8,686 nt of DNA, from positions 1-8,686 of the forward strand of contig JAAZDR010000181.1 in NCBI GenBank assembly GCA_012512705.1, written 5' to 3'. The position numbers were made by a program, and so were the translations under genes. This document shows positions 1 to 8,332 of the stretch, piece after piece. Origin of the DNA: Bacillota bacterium (GTDB taxonomy: Bacteria; Bacillota; Dethiobacteria; DTU022; JAAZDR01). Each line of letters starts with the position of its first letter. The first letter of the stretch is position 1. Below the pieces are notes generated by a model. That model was not told the DNA's origin. It worked only from the letters and a program-made list of their open reading frames with translations, and ran no database searches.

Positions 1-621
<621 letters not shown>

Positions 622-683
622 CTATCCCTTCTTTCTCTGGATTTGGCTCTGTATTTAAAATTAAGTAGGAAAATATGCAATTT

Positions 684-712
684 TTTATACAAAATGCAAG
701 CAAAACCGACAA
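684..712 (-). promoter_or_regulatory. Proximal sigma-A-type promoter candidate for mreB
   Basis: On the minus strand TTGTCG (712-707) is followed by a 17-base spacer and TATAAA (689-684). Transcription would begin near 677, giving an mreB leader of about 60 bases. The -35 box matches the consensus at the first three positions and the -10 box at five of six. It lies downstream of a stronger candidate at 723-751, so the two form a possible tandem pair. Confidence 0.5.
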
Positions 713-722
713 TACGTCTAAA

Positions 723-751
723 ATTATAGCAGTTAATTAATACAGGAACAA
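723..751 (-). promoter_or_regulatory. Distal sigma-A-type promoter for mreB
   Basis: On the minus strand TTGTTC (751-746) is followed by a 17-base spacer and a perfect TATAAT (728-723). The -10 box is preceded by TGC, an extended -10 element. Transcription would begin near 716, giving an mreB leader of about 100 bases. Box quality, exact spacing and position in the only long gap of the downstream half make this the best promoter near mreB. It would let the shape genes be expressed independently of the genes upstream. Confidence 0.72.
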
Positions 752-764
752 CTGAAAAGTAATC

Positions 765-793
765 CCTCTAACTGAATATATTCCCAGTTAAGG
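765..793 (-). other. Imperfect inverted repeat just after radC
   Basis: On the minus strand CCTTAACTG (793-785) and CAGTTAGAGG (774-765) can pair around a 10-base loop, with one bulged base. It sits right after the radC stop codon and before the mreB promoters, where a terminator would be expected. However, no run of T follows, so intrinsic termination is doubtful. It may slow or process read-through transcripts, or it may be chance. Confidence 0.25.
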
Positions 794-806
794 TAAATTT
801 ATGTCC

Positions 807-1496
807 TCAAAGGAGATCTTTCTCTTTAAAGCTCAAAAAACAACCGTCCCCGATTATAAGGTGATCAAGGAGTTCGATGCCCATTAGCTCGCCCACTTCT
901 TTAATACGTTTCGTAATACGAATATCTTCACGGCTGGGATGCGGGTCGCCGCTGGGGTGATTGTGGACAAGGATCAGTGAAGCAGCGCTTTTTTTTAAAG
1001 CAGTGCCGAAGATGTGACGTATATCAACGATCGAAGCGTTCAAGCTGCCTTCAGAGACCTGTTCGCGGGTCAGGACACGGTTTTTGGTATCTAGAAGAAG
1101 GATTTTAAAATACTCTTTCTTTTTATAACGCAGCTCCTCCATGAATAAGGAGGCGGCATCAGCTGGTGAATTGATCTGCGGACGATCCTCCTGCAGCGAG
1201 GTAGCGAGGCGTTTACCCAGCTCCAAAGCTGCTTTAATCTGCACCGCTTTAGCAAGACCGATGCCTTTAATCTCCTGCAGTTCTTCCAACGTTATCTCCG
1301 GTAGAGCGCGCAAACTTTTCACCCGCGAAAGGAGTTGTTCCGCCAGGCGCATCGCACTCAGCTCTTTCGTGCCCGTACGCAGCAAAACCGCCAACAGCTC
1401 TACATTAGAAAGGGCTTCCGCTCCTAATTGCTGCAGTCTTTCACGCGGACGTTCCTGCTGGGGCAGCTCTTTAATCGTCAAATTTTTCGCAGCCAT
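807..1496 (-). CDS. radC: RadC family JAMM/MPN-domain protein
   Basis: The predicted protein has 229 residues, the usual size for this family. The N-terminal part includes a helix-hairpin-helix segment (EIKGIGLAKAVQIKAALELG, about 76-95). The C-terminal JAB/MPN domain has a complete JAMM metal motif: H178-x-H180-x7-S188-x2-D191, reading HNHPSGDPHPSREDI, with E128 as the likely upstream acid. Such a site would bind zinc and resembles that of metal-dependent isopeptidases. The old link to DNA repair is poorly supported, and the cellular role of chromosomal RadC is not settled. The frame stays open to a GTG at 1517, but ATG at 1496 is chosen: it overlaps the maf stop as TGATG and has GGAGG five bases upstream. 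Translation is probably coupled to maf. The maf-radC-mreB order is common in Bacillota. Confidence 0.93.
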   Translation of the reverse strand: MAAKNLTIKELPQQERPRERLQQLGAEALSNVELLAVLLRTGTKELSAMRLAEQLLSRVKSLRALPEITLEELQEIKGIGLAKAVQIKAALELGKRLATSLQEDRPQINSPADAASLFMEELRYKKKEYFKILLLDTKNRVLTREQVSEGSLNASIVDIRHIFGTALKKSAASLILVHNHPSGDPHPSREDIRITKRIKEVGELMGIELLDHLIIGDGCFLSFKEKDLL

Positions 1497-2107
1497 CAGT
1501 CCCTCCCCCTTACACACGCTTTAGCAGCACAGCAGTCAGGAAACGACAGACCAAACTCGCGCATTAAGAGCACGAGCCTGCTCAGCGGTAAGCCGACGAC
1601 ATTGAAATAACAGCCATCAATACGCTCTACAAACGCTGCTGCCTTGCCCTGTATGCCATAACCTCCTGCTTTATCATACGGCTCATCGCTGGCAACATAG
1701 GCCTTGATTTCTTCTTCTGTAAGGGGGCGCATCCAAACTTTTGTCTCCTCCACAACGCTTCGTTCTTTATATGATGCGGCATCACAGAGGGCAACTCCGG
1801 TAAAAACCTTATGAACTGTTCCGGAAAGACGATGAAGCATCCGCGCTGCCTCCTCTGCCGAACCCGGCTTGCCAAGGATTACCCCGCCGCAGACAACCAG
1901 AGTATCGGCAGCGATAACAAGTCCTTCAAGCACATTCTTTGCAACAGAGCGTGCTTTTCTTAAGGCCAGTATTTGTGCAGTTTCATCGGGAGGACAGCCA
2001 GCGGTAAACTCCTCGGGAACCCCGCTCTCCACAACCGTAAATTTCAGGCCAAGCTGTTTCAGCAGCTCTGCTCTACGCTGTGAAGCAGAGGCAAGAATGA
2101 TTTTCAT
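1496..2107 (-). CDS. maf: Maf-family nucleoside triphosphate pyrophosphatase (septum formation inhibitor-like)
   Basis: The Maf family hydrolyses nucleoside triphosphates, typically dTTP, UTP or modified pyrimidine nucleotides, to the monophosphate and pyrophosphate. In Bacillus, extra Maf inhibits septation. The 203-residue protein starts MKIILASASQRRAELL, with the substrate-binding SASQRR at 7-12. It continues with DETA (41-44), LRKAR (49-53), AADTLVV with acidic D68, GKPG (79-82) and YDKAGGYGIQG (144-154). The form resembles the YhdE/Maf subgroup specific for dTTP/UTP. The ATG at 2107 has AAGGAG at 2124-2119 with an 11-base spacer, which is rather long. The last residues (about 188-203, rich in Cys, Ala and Arg) extend past the conserved fold. 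That stretch also encodes the radC ribosome binding site. The gene follows the Gx-transporter gene by 28 bases. Confidence 0.95.
   Translation of the reverse strand: MKIILASASQRRAELLKQLGLKFTVVESGVPEEFTAGCPPDETAQILALRKARSVAKNVLEGLVIAADTLVVCGGVILGKPGSAEEAARMLHRLSGTVHKVFTGVALCDAASYKERSVVEETKVWMRPLTEEEIKAYVASDEPYDKAGGYGIQGKAAAFVERIDGCYFNVVGLPLSRLVLLMREFGLSFPDCCAAKACVRGRD
1502..1506 (-). promoter_or_regulatory. Ribosome binding site that sets the radC start
   Basis: On the minus strand a G-rich tract (1509-1501) contains GGAGG at 1506-1502, five bases before the ATG at 1496-1494. It lies inside the last codons of maf. It supports the ATG start over the GTG seven codons upstream, whose own initiation region lacks a comparable site. 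Confidence 0.75.
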
Positions 2108-2135
2108 TGCTCGAAATACTCCTTTGTCGCCAGAG

Positions 2136-2675
2136 TTAAAACTTCATTACCTTGCTCATTGCCCTGACAATAAAATGGGCAGCAAGCCCTGTAAAAAAGC
2201 CGGTAGGAATAGCCATGAAAAGCGATAAAGGTAAATAACCGCGAAGGAGCATAAGGTTCTGCACCAGTACACTTGCTACGGTAAGCTGAACAATATTATG
2301 TGTTACAGCACCGAGAATACTGATGGAGATAAGGCTAAAAAAGCCGCGATAAAACAAAGGCAAGACTAGGATCATTACCGTTGTACTGATAACTGCTGCT
2401 GTAAAGCTGAGCATAAAGCCAAAAGAGAAGAAGTTGCCGACAAAAAAACTACCGAGCACAGTACGTAAAACAGAAATCAGCAATGCACTTTTAAAGCCAA
2501 ACAAAAGCAGGACAACCAGAGTTATGATATTTGCCAAGCCGAGCTTGACACCCGGGACAGGCATCGGCAGCGGTATAGAAGCCTCCACGCTATGAATGAC
2601 GAGGGCAAAGGTTAAGAGGACAGCCAGGCTGACTGTATGATAAGTTTTTGCTCTCTTCACGGAGTCGCGCCTCAT
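2136..2675 (-). CDS. Gx transporter family membrane protein (formerly annotated heptaprenyl diphosphate synthase component I)
   Basis: This 179-residue, strongly hydrophobic protein has about five or six membrane segments, at roughly 14-32, 46-62, 64-80, 84-106, 112-138 and 147-170. The signature PGVKLGLANI lies at 41-50, with further glycines and RTVLGSFFVGNFFSFGFMLS at 71-90. These match the family once named heptaprenyl diphosphate synthase component I. It has no prenyltransferase aspartate-rich motif, so that enzymatic name is unlikely to be right. The small polytopic fold resembles substrate-binding S components of ECF transporters; this comparison is my inference. The ATG overlaps the apbE stop by four bases (ATGA), so the two are probably translationally coupled. 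Only a weak AGG element precedes it. Members of this family recur beside apbE and electron-transfer genes in anaerobic Bacillota, which suggests a role in flavin or quinone supply or assembly of redox proteins. The substrate is unknown. Confidence 0.82.
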   Translation of the reverse strand: MRRDSVKRAKTYHTVSLAVLLTFALVIHSVEASIPLPMPVPGVKLGLANIITLVVLLLFGFKSALLISVLRTVLGSFFVGNFFSFGFMLSFTAAVISTTVMILVLPLFYRGFFSLISISILGAVTHNIVQLTVASVLVQNLMLLRGYLPLSLFMAIPTGFFTGLAAHFIVRAMSKVMKF

Positions 2676-3691
2676 TGTTGTTCTACCTGTCCCTTCAGCC
2701 CCGAACTAATATATATTTCTTCTGTATCTGTAATTAAAATACCTTCTACACCCTCCAGCGATTCTAAAAGATCCCGACCTTCTTCAGCGCCTAGAATAAA
2801 AATCGCTGTTGATAGGGCATCAGCATCAGCTGCCTCCGAGGCAACAATGGTTACGCTGCTCAGCCCGCGGGCAGGTCTTCCTGTCTGGGGATTAAGAAGG
2901 TGATGATATCGCACACCATCACCTTCAAAAAAACGCTCATAATCCCCCGAAGTGGCGACAGAGCTGTCAACAAGGGGCAGTACTGCTGCCAGCCGACTGT
3001 TTTGGCGCGGATGTTTAATACCGATACGCCACGGTGTTTGATCTGCTTTAAAACCGATAACACGGATATCCCCGCCGGCATCTATTAATGCCGATTTAAT
3101 ACCTGCTTCTTGCAAAACCTCTGCCCCCTGATCAACGATATAACCCTTGGCAATACCACCAAGATCGAGCGCCATCCCGGGGCGGGGCAAAAAAACCGTT
3201 TGCGCTTGACGATCAAGAACAACCTCTGTGCAGTCAACAAACGCCAATGCTTGTTCCAGCTCTTCTGCTGCAGGTATATGCTGCTCTTCATCAGCAAAGC
3301 CCCAGAGATCCAGAAGAGGGGCAACAGTAATATCAAAGGCGCTGCTAGTGAGCTGGGAATAGTTAAGGGCACGCTCGATAAGAGCAAAAGTCGCCGCACT
3401 TACATCTACCGGAACCTGCCCTGCCCGAGAATTAATTGCCGCCACCTCGCTTCCTTCCAAGTGGCGATTAAATTTTTTCTCCAAATCCGCCATCACAGTG
3501 AACATTTTATCTGCCGCTCTTTGCGCTTCCCTTTGATCATCCGTAAAAATCTGCACCATAACCACTGTATCCATAAGAAATTCTGTTCGGCTGTATTCTT
3601 CTACTTTACCTTCTTCACGAGTCTGGTTAACATAAAGTCCAAGAAAAAAAAGAAAAATAATTGCTAGCACACCGATAATCGCCTTTTTCAT
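2672..3691 (-). CDS. apbE: ApbE family FAD:protein FMN transferase, membrane anchored
   Basis: ApbE moves FMN from FAD onto a Thr or Ser of target proteins such as RnfG/RnfD, NqrB/NqrC or extracellular FMN-binding-domain proteins. The 339-residue protein starts with one hydrophobic segment (about 4-22) preceded by two lysines. There is no lipobox cysteine, so it is probably held on the outer membrane face by an uncleaved anchor. Family motifs follow in order: FLMDTVVMV (38-46), FNRHLEGSEV (74-83), SSAFDITVAPLLDLWGF (116-132), LDLGGIAKGYIVD (175-187), IDAGGDIRVIG (203-213), TSGDYERF (247-254), HHLLNPQTGRPA (263-274) and the Mg-binding DALSTA (291-296). No key residue looks missing. ATG at 3691 is preferred over an in-frame start at 3727 because GGGGAG lies five bases before it. 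It follows moaC after 102 bases and overlaps the Gx-transporter gene. No flavinylation target is encoded in the window. Confidence 0.94.
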   Translation of the reverse strand: MKKAIIGVLAIIFLFFLGLYVNQTREEGKVEEYSRTEFLMDTVVMVQIFTDDQREAQRAADKMFTVMADLEKKFNRHLEGSEVAAINSRAGQVPVDVSAATFALIERALNYSQLTSSAFDITVAPLLDLWGFADEEQHIPAAEELEQALAFVDCTEVVLDRQAQTVFLPRPGMALDLGGIAKGYIVDQGAEVLQEAGIKSALIDAGGDIRVIGFKADQTPWRIGIKHPRQNSRLAAVLPLVDSSVATSGDYERFFEGDGVRYHHLLNPQTGRPARGLSSVTIVASEAADADALSTAIFILGAEEGRDLLESLEGVEGILITDTEEIYISSGLKGQVEQQ

Positions 3692-3696
3692 ATTAT

Positions 3697-3702
3697 CTCC
3701 CC
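3697..3702 (-). promoter_or_regulatory. Ribosome binding site that sets the apbE start
   Basis: On the minus strand GGGGAG (3702-3697) lies five bases before the ATG at 3691-3689. The resulting protein begins with MKKAIIGVL and a membrane helix. Starting at the in-frame codon at 3727 would add 12 residues ahead of the signal-anchor, which is less likely. Confidence 0.7.
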
Positions 3703-3748
3703 AGTTGAAAATAATTTGAGCCCCCACCGCGTGTAAATTTTCAAACTT

Positions 3749-3801
3749 AAAAAATAATCAAGGAATAACAGCAGATTTTTGCATACAATTAGCTTATTCC
3801 T
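3749..3801 (-). terminator. Possible weak terminator or attenuator after moaC
   Basis: On the minus strand AGGAATAA (3801-3794), which contains the moaC stop codon, pairs perfectly with TTATTCCT (3768-3761) around a 25-base loop. TGATTA and six T residues (3754-3749) follow. The T run and the position fit intrinsic termination. The stem is short and AT-rich and the loop is long, so efficiency would be low. If it works, it separates valS-folC-moaC from apbE and later genes. I saw no convincing promoter in the rest of the gap. Confidence 0.35.
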
Positions 3802-4273
3802 GACGCCTGTATACCCCGCTCTTACCGCCACGTTTCTCTAAAAGGCGAATATCAGTAATGACAATCTCTCTATCTACCGCTTTGCACATATCATAAACAG
3901 TAAGGGCAGCAACAGAGACAGCAGTGAGCGCCTCCATCTCTACACCCGTGCGGCCGGTTACCTGTACTTCTGACTCAACTTCAATCGTCCGTCCATCTTC
4001 CAGAAAAATAAACCTCAGATCAACGCCGGTCAGCATTAGCGGATGGCACATGGGGATCATCTGCCAGGTTTGCTTCGCAGCCATTATCCCTGCAGTCTGC
4101 GCTACCCCTAAAACATCTCCTTTTCCTATTTTTGCCTCTTTAATTTTTTTGACAGTCTCTTCTTTCATTACAATTGCTGCCGCAGCTCGGGCAAGGCGAT
4201 AAGTTTCTGGCTTTTCGCTGACGTTAACCATCCTTCCTCGGCCCTGAGAACCGATGTGTGAGAATTCACCCAC
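3794..4273 (-). CDS. moaC: MoaC cyclic pyranopterin monophosphate synthase
   Basis: MoaC converts 3',8-cyclo-7,8-dihydroguanosine triphosphate, made from GTP by MoaA, to cyclic pyranopterin monophosphate, the first stable intermediate of molybdenum cofactor synthesis. The protein has 159 residues, normal for the family. Diagnostic segments are MVNVSEKPET (15-24; the more usual form is MVDVS), KGDVLGVAQTAGIMAAKQT (51-69), IPMCHPL (73-79) with H77, RTGVEMEALTAV (108-119), VYDMCKAVD (126-134) and KRGGKSG (147-153). The catalytic-region residues K51, H77, E112, E114, D128, K131 and K147 are all present. The start is GTG at 4273, with AGGAGG at 4287-4282 and an 8-base spacer; the encoded FSHIGSQGRGRMV matches the usual N-terminus. 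It follows folC by 21 bases. No other molybdopterin genes are in view, so it is an isolated member of its pathway here. Confidence 0.96.
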   Translation of the reverse strand: MGEFSHIGSQGRGRMVNVSEKPETYRLARAAAAIVMKEETVKKIKEAKIGKGDVLGVAQTAGIMAAKQTWQMIPMCHPLMLTGVDLRFIFLEDGRTIEVESEVQVTGRTGVEMEALTAVSVAALTVYDMCKAVDREIVITDIRLLEKRGGKSGVYRRQE

Positions 4274-4294
4274 CAGATATCCCTCCTCTAAATT

Positions 4295-5605
4295 CTATTG
4301 TGAAGCTTCTCCCATTAGGAGCAGCGCTTTTCGTGCCTCGCTAATTGTATATAAAGAGCCAGTAACGAGAACCATATCGGCAGGGCAGGCTGTCTTGAGG
4401 GCATATGCACAGGCGTCAGCGATCTCTTGTTTTACAATTACTGCTCCCCGGGCAAAAGGCAGAGAGAGCTGTTTCACCTCTTCTGGAGCGGCAGCACGGG
4501 GATTTACCGGCGCGGTGACAATCAATCGATCAGCAAGGGGAACAATGATACTAAGAATCTCCTCCACCGCTTTATCGCCTAAAATACCAAGCACGAGGTG
4601 CAGACGTTCATACGAAAACAAATTACGCACCGAATGCTCGAGTTGTTTTATCGCTTCGATATTATGAGCCCCATCGATCACCACCAGTGGTGATTCCTTA
4701 ATTATCTCCAGTCTGCCGGGCCAGCGGGTATTCTTTAGGCCTGTACGTAAAGAAGACTCCGGAATTTTAAAACCCTGCTCCCTAAGCAGTTCGCTAACAG
4801 CAACGGCAAGCGCAGCATTGGCAAACTGATGTTCACCGAGAAGAGGGATAAAAAGCTCCTTGTAGCTGCAAAACAACCCCCTATAGTCAAAAAGCTGACC
4901 CTTCAGGGAAGATGAACGGGCCGAACAAAAAAAGTCAGTACTAAGGCGGTAAAGTGGAACTTTAGACTCCCTACTGTGCTGTTCTAAGATCGCCAGCGCT
5001 TCCCGGGAGCTGACAGCGGTAATAACAGGGGCTCCTTGCTTGATAATTCCTGCTTTTTCATAAGCAATCTTCGCCAGCGTGTCGCCGAGAACCTGAGTAT
5101 GATCTAGGGAAATAGTCGTTATAACACTTAAAAGCGGTGAAACAACGTTAGTGGCATCGAGCCGACCCCCTAACCCTACTTCAAGAACGACAAAATCCGG
5201 CTTCATTTCAGCAAAGTAGGTCAAAGCCAGAGCCGTAACCACTTCGAATTCCGTTGGCTGGCCGAGGTCTGTCGCCGCGATCTCTTCCACAAGCGGCTTA
5301 ATGCGCTCTACAAGGCGCACCAGATGCCAGAAATTAATATCGGAACCGTTGACAGCGATGCGGTTCGTAAACTGCTCCAGGTACGGGGAGGTATAAAGCC
5401 CCACGCGGTAGCCGCACGCCTCCAAAATAGAGGCGGCAAAGGCCGCTGTGGAGCCTTTACCGTTCGTCCCTCCGATATGGATAAAACGCAACCGGTGGTG
5501 AGGGTTCCCCAGGCGCTCAAGAAGAGCGCTAATACGTGAAAGTCCCGGCTTGCTTCCAAAACGTTTTATGCTGTGAATCCACTGCAAAGCTTCACTGTAG
5601 CGCAA
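4295..5605 (-). CDS. folC: Bifunctional folylpolyglutamate synthase/dihydrofolate synthase
   Basis: This Mur-ligase-family enzyme uses ATP to add glutamate to dihydropteroate and then to extend folate with more glutamates, keeping folates in the cytoplasm. The protein has 436 residues, typical for Bacillota FolC. It begins with the characteristic YSEALQWIHSIKRFGSKPGL. The ATP loop GGTNGKGSTAA lies at 45-55 and SPYLEQFTNRI at 73-83. EVGLGGRLDATNVV lies at 142-155 and LDHTQVLGDTLAKIAYEKAGIIK at 167-189, with K184 the likely carbamylated lysine. In the C-terminal domain are RWPGRLE (294-300), IDGAHN (310-315) and VTGSLYTISEAR (414-425). The start is TTG at 5605, with AAAGGCGG at 5621-5614 and an 8-base spacer; family alignment supports this position. 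It lies 27 bases after valS, a common pairing in Bacillota, and ends with TAG 21 bases before moaC. Confidence 0.96.
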   Translation of the reverse strand: MRYSEALQWIHSIKRFGSKPGLSRISALLERLGNPHHRLRFIHIGGTNGKGSTAAFAASILEACGYRVGLYTSPYLEQFTNRIAVNGSDINFWHLVRLVERIKPLVEEIAATDLGQPTEFEVVTALALTYFAEMKPDFVVLEVGLGGRLDATNVVSPLLSVITTISLDHTQVLGDTLAKIAYEKAGIIKQGAPVITAVSSREALAILEQHSRESKVPLYRLSTDFFCSARSSSLKGQLFDYRGLFCSYKELFIPLLGEHQFANAALAVAVSELLREQGFKIPESSLRTGLKNTRWPGRLEIIKESPLVVIDGAHNIEAIKQLEHSVRNLFSYERLHLVLGILGDKAVEEILSIIVPLADRLIVTAPVNPRAAAPEEVKQLSLPFARGAVIVKQEIADACAYALKTACPADMVLVTGSLYTISEARKALLLMGEASQ

Positions 5606-5632
5606 GATAATCGCCGCCTTTACACCAGTAAG

Positions 5633-8284
5633 TCAGTTAGCAGCTGTTAGCAATTTTTTTAGCTCCTGGATGCGGCTTACAAGCTTCTGCTGATGGGCTG
5701 TAAACTCTTTCTGTTTCCTCTTCTCTTTCTCCACGACATCTGCCGGCGCTTTACGGATAAATTTTTCGTTCGCCAGCTTTCCTTCCGTCCGTTCTAAATC
5801 CTTTGTTAACTCTGTTAGTTCTTTTTCCAACCGTTTGATCTCTGCTTCAAGATCAACCAAACCTTCCAGCGGCAGGTAAGCTTCTACATCTCTTACCAAA
5901 GCACTGAGCGCCTTCTGCGGCTTTTGCTTTTCGATTAACAATGGCTCAGCAAAAGTCATTTTTTGCAGCTGCTCGATCTCTTCGTTGAGGATTTTACAGC
6001 TTTTTTCACTAGCCGGGTTGAGGATCACTTTTGCTTTCTGCCCCGGCGGCAAATTCACCTCGCTGCGCAGGTTGCGCAAGAACTTAATAATCCCCATAAG
6101 CAGCTCCATCTCTGCAGCAGCTTCAGGGTATTGAAACTGCTCAGTAGGTTCCGGCCAGGAAGCGATCACCAGCGCTCCGCTAGTATGGGGCAGGTTTTGC
6201 CAGATCTCTTCTGTTATAAAAGGCATAAAGGGGTGTAAGAGCTTCAGTGTCCCTTCCAAAACATAGAGAAGCACAGAGCGTACCCGATCCGCTTCCGCCT
6301 TCTCTCCTTTGGTCAGCGGCAGTTTAGACCATTCAAGGTACCAATCACAATAATCGCTCCAGAAAAAGTCATAGATGCAGCGGGCAGCCTCACCAAGCTC
6401 ATATTTATCAAGCTGCCGACCAACCTCCGCTACCGTCTCATTTAAGCGGTGCAAAATCCAGCGGTCAGCACGACTAAGCTTTTCTGGAAGTAGACCCTGA
6501 TACTCATAGTTATCAAGGTTCATAAATACAAAACGAGAAGCATTCCAGATCTTGTTCGCAAAATTGCGGCTCGCTTCCACGTTTTCCTGGCGAAAACGCT
6601 GGTCATTGCCCGGCGCCTGTCCGGTGATCAAGGTGAAGCGCAGGGTATCGGCACCGTACTGATCGATAATCTCCAGCGGATCAACACCATTACCGAGAGA
6701 TTTGCTCATCTTTCTTCCAAGATGATCGCGCACCAAGCCGTGAATATAGACATCGTGGAAAGGAACCTCACCCATAAATTCCAAAGACATGAAGATCATC
6801 CGTGCAACCCAGAAATAGATGATATCATAACCCGTGACAAGAACATCGGTTGGGAAAAAGTGCTTTAAATCAGGGGTTTCTTCCGGCCACCCGAGAGTGG
6901 AAAACGGCCAGAGAGCGGAACTGAACCAGGTATCAAGCACGTCGGGATCCTGTCTGAGCTCTCCTCCCCCGCATTTTGGACAAGACTGCGGCGCTTCATA
7001 ATCAACAATCATCTCCCCACACTCACAGTACCAGGCCGGTATACGGTGTCCCCACCAAATCTGGCGCGAAATGCACCAGTCACGAACATTCTCCAGCCAA
7101 TTCAAGTAGATACGTGTAAAGCGTTCGGGGACAAAGCGTGTTCGTCCTTCTTTAACCACTTTGATCGCCGGTTCAGCCAAGGGCTTCATCTTAACAAACC
7201 ACTGCCGGGAAACAAAGGGCTCAATCACCGTGTTACAGCGCTGACAATGTCCTACAGCATGGCTATACTCCTCTTCTTTATCAATTAGACCCCGTTCTCT
7301 AAGCTCCTCTACTACCTGCTTGCGGCAGGCATCACGATCCATCCCTGCATAGCGCCCCGCTTCCGCAGTCATCAACGCATCATCCCCGATCACCTTTGGT
7401 GCCGGCAGGTTATGGCGCTGGCCGATAGCAAAGTCATTAGGGTCATGGGCAGGAGTGATCTTAACCGCTCCTGTACCAAAAGTGGGATCAACATACTCAT
7501 CAGCGATGATCGGAATCTCGCGTTCCATCAGGGGCAGGATTACCTTCTCGCCGATATAATCCCGATAGCGATCATCTTCAGGATGCACTGCCACAGCTGT
7601 ATCACCAAGCATCGTTTCCGGTCGTGTAGTAGCGACAACAATATAATCATCGCGCTCAACCATGGGATAGCGAATATACACCAGCTTCCCGGGGCTCTCT
7701 TTATGCTCCACCTCGATATCGGAAAGGGCGGTATTACAGCGCGGACACCAGTTAATCATATAATCGCCGCGGCAGATCAAGCCCTTCCTGTACAGGCTGA
7801 CAAAGACCTCCCGCACCGCTTTAGAACAGCCTTCATCCATGGTAAAGCGCTCCCGCGACCAGTCACAAGAAACACCAAGCTTCCTCAGCTGGTTAACAAT
7901 GCGGCCGTGGTATTCCTCTTTCCATTCCCATACTTTCTCCAAAAAAGCCTCGCGACCGAGATCATGACGTGAAAGTCCTTCCTGGGCAAGGTGCTCTTCC
8001 ACACGAATCTGAGTGGCGATCCCTGCATGGTCCGTACCCGGCAGCCAGAGGGTATCATACCCTGCCATCCGCTTCCAGCGTATAAGAATATCCTGGATCG
8101 TGTTATCAAGAGCGTGTCCCATATGCAGTGATCCGGTCACATTAGGTGGTGGAATGACAATGGTAAAGGTCTCCTTCTCCGGATCGCGGGCGGCACGAAA
8201 ATAGTTCCCGTCGAGCCAGAAACGATAGCACTTGTCTTCCACCGCCTTGGGGTCATAAACCGGCGCTAATTTCACAGGAGTCAT
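5633..8284 (-). CDS. valS: Valyl-tRNA synthetase
   Basis: This class I aminoacyl-tRNA synthetase charges tRNA-Val with valine and hydrolyses mischarged threonine. The protein has 883 residues, normal for the bacterial enzyme. The HIGH signature appears as HMGH (54-57) within [15 protein letters not shown], and KMSKS lies at 525-529. Between them is the CP1 editing domain, with [14 protein letters not shown] (218-231) and [10 protein letters not shown] (276-285). Zinc-type cysteine pairs lie at C180/C183, C347/C350, C420/C422 and C435/C438. [18 protein letters not shown] (402-419), the [16 protein letters not shown] block (446-461) and the anticodon-binding domain from about 600 follow. The last 75 residues are a charged coiled coil, as in other ValS. 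ATG at 8284 is chosen over a TTG at 8320: AAAGGGG (8299-8293) sits eight bases upstream, and the TTG would lie almost at the predicted transcription start. The gene heads the valS-folC-moaC group. Confidence 0.98.
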   Translation of the reverse strand: MTPVKLAPVYDPKAVEDKCYRFWLDGNYFRAARDPEKETFTIVIPPPNVTGSLHMGHALDNTIQDILIRWKRMAGYDTLWLPGTDHAGIATQIRVEEHLAQEGLSRHDLGREAFLEKVWEWKEEYHGRIVNQLRKLGVSCDWSRERFTMDEGCSKAVREVFVSLYRKGLICRGDYMINWCPRCNTALSDIEVEHKESPGKLVYIRYPMVERDDYIVVATTRPETMLGDTAVAVHPEDDRYRDYIGEKVILPLMEREIPIIADEYVDPTFGTGAVKITPAHDPNDFAIGQRHNLPAPKVIGDDALMTAEAGRYAGMDRDACRKQVVEELRERGLIDKEEEYSHAVGHCQRCNTVIEPFVSRQWFVKMKPLAEPAIKVVKEGRTRFVPERFTRIYLNWLENVRDWCISRQIWWGHRIPAWYCECGEMIVDYEAPQSCPKCGGGELRQDPDVLDTWFSSALWPFSTLGWPEETPDLKHFFPTDVLVTGYDIIYFWVARMIFMSLEFMGEVPFHDVYIHGLVRDHLGRKMSKSLGNGVDPLEIIDQYGADTLRFTLITGQAPGNDQRFRQENVEASRNFANKIWNASRFVFMNLDNYEYQGLLPEKLSRADRWILHRLNETVAEVGRQLDKYELGEAARCIYDFFWSDYCDWYLEWSKLPLTKGEKAEADRVRSVLLYVLEGTLKLLHPFMPFITEEIWQNLPHTSGALVIASWPEPTEQFQYPEAAAEMELLMGIIKFLRNLRSEVNLPPGQKAKVILNPASEKSCKILNEEIEQLQKMTFAEPLLIEKQKPQKALSALVRDVEAYLPLEGLVDLEAEIKRLEKELTELTKDLERTEGKLANEKFIRKAPADVVEKEKRKQKEFTAHQQKLVSRIQELKKLLTAAN

Positions 8285-8292
8285 TCGTACAT

Positions 8293-8299
8293 CCCCTTT
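8293..8299 (-). promoter_or_regulatory. Ribosome binding site that sets the valS start
   Basis: On the minus strand AAAGGGG (8299-8293) lies eight bases before the ATG at 8284-8282. This favours the 883-residue product over the 895-residue product from the TTG at 8320. Confidence 0.75.
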
Positions 8300-8332
8300 C
8301 TCCAAAGGAAAAAACGTCAAGATTTCGTTAAT

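Noticed and set aside
2136..2675. Calling this gene heptaprenyl diphosphate synthase component I as an enzyme subunit
   Set aside because: The protein is polytopic, lacks prenyltransferase motifs, and its neighbour is apbE rather than the catalytic component II or menaquinone genes.
3110..3667. A 185-codon plus-strand open frame opposite apbE
   Set aside because: It is a shadow of apbE. It has no recognisable domain and the minus-strand gene shows the full ApbE motif series.
3692..3760. A promoter for apbE in the moaC-apbE gap
   Set aside because: TTGATT and TTGAAA elements exist but lack an acceptable -10 box at 16-18 bases, so I could not support one.
7412..7972. A 186-codon plus-strand open frame opposite valS
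   Set aside because: It lies wholly within the valS coding region, opposite the N-terminal and editing domains, and shows no recognisable motif.
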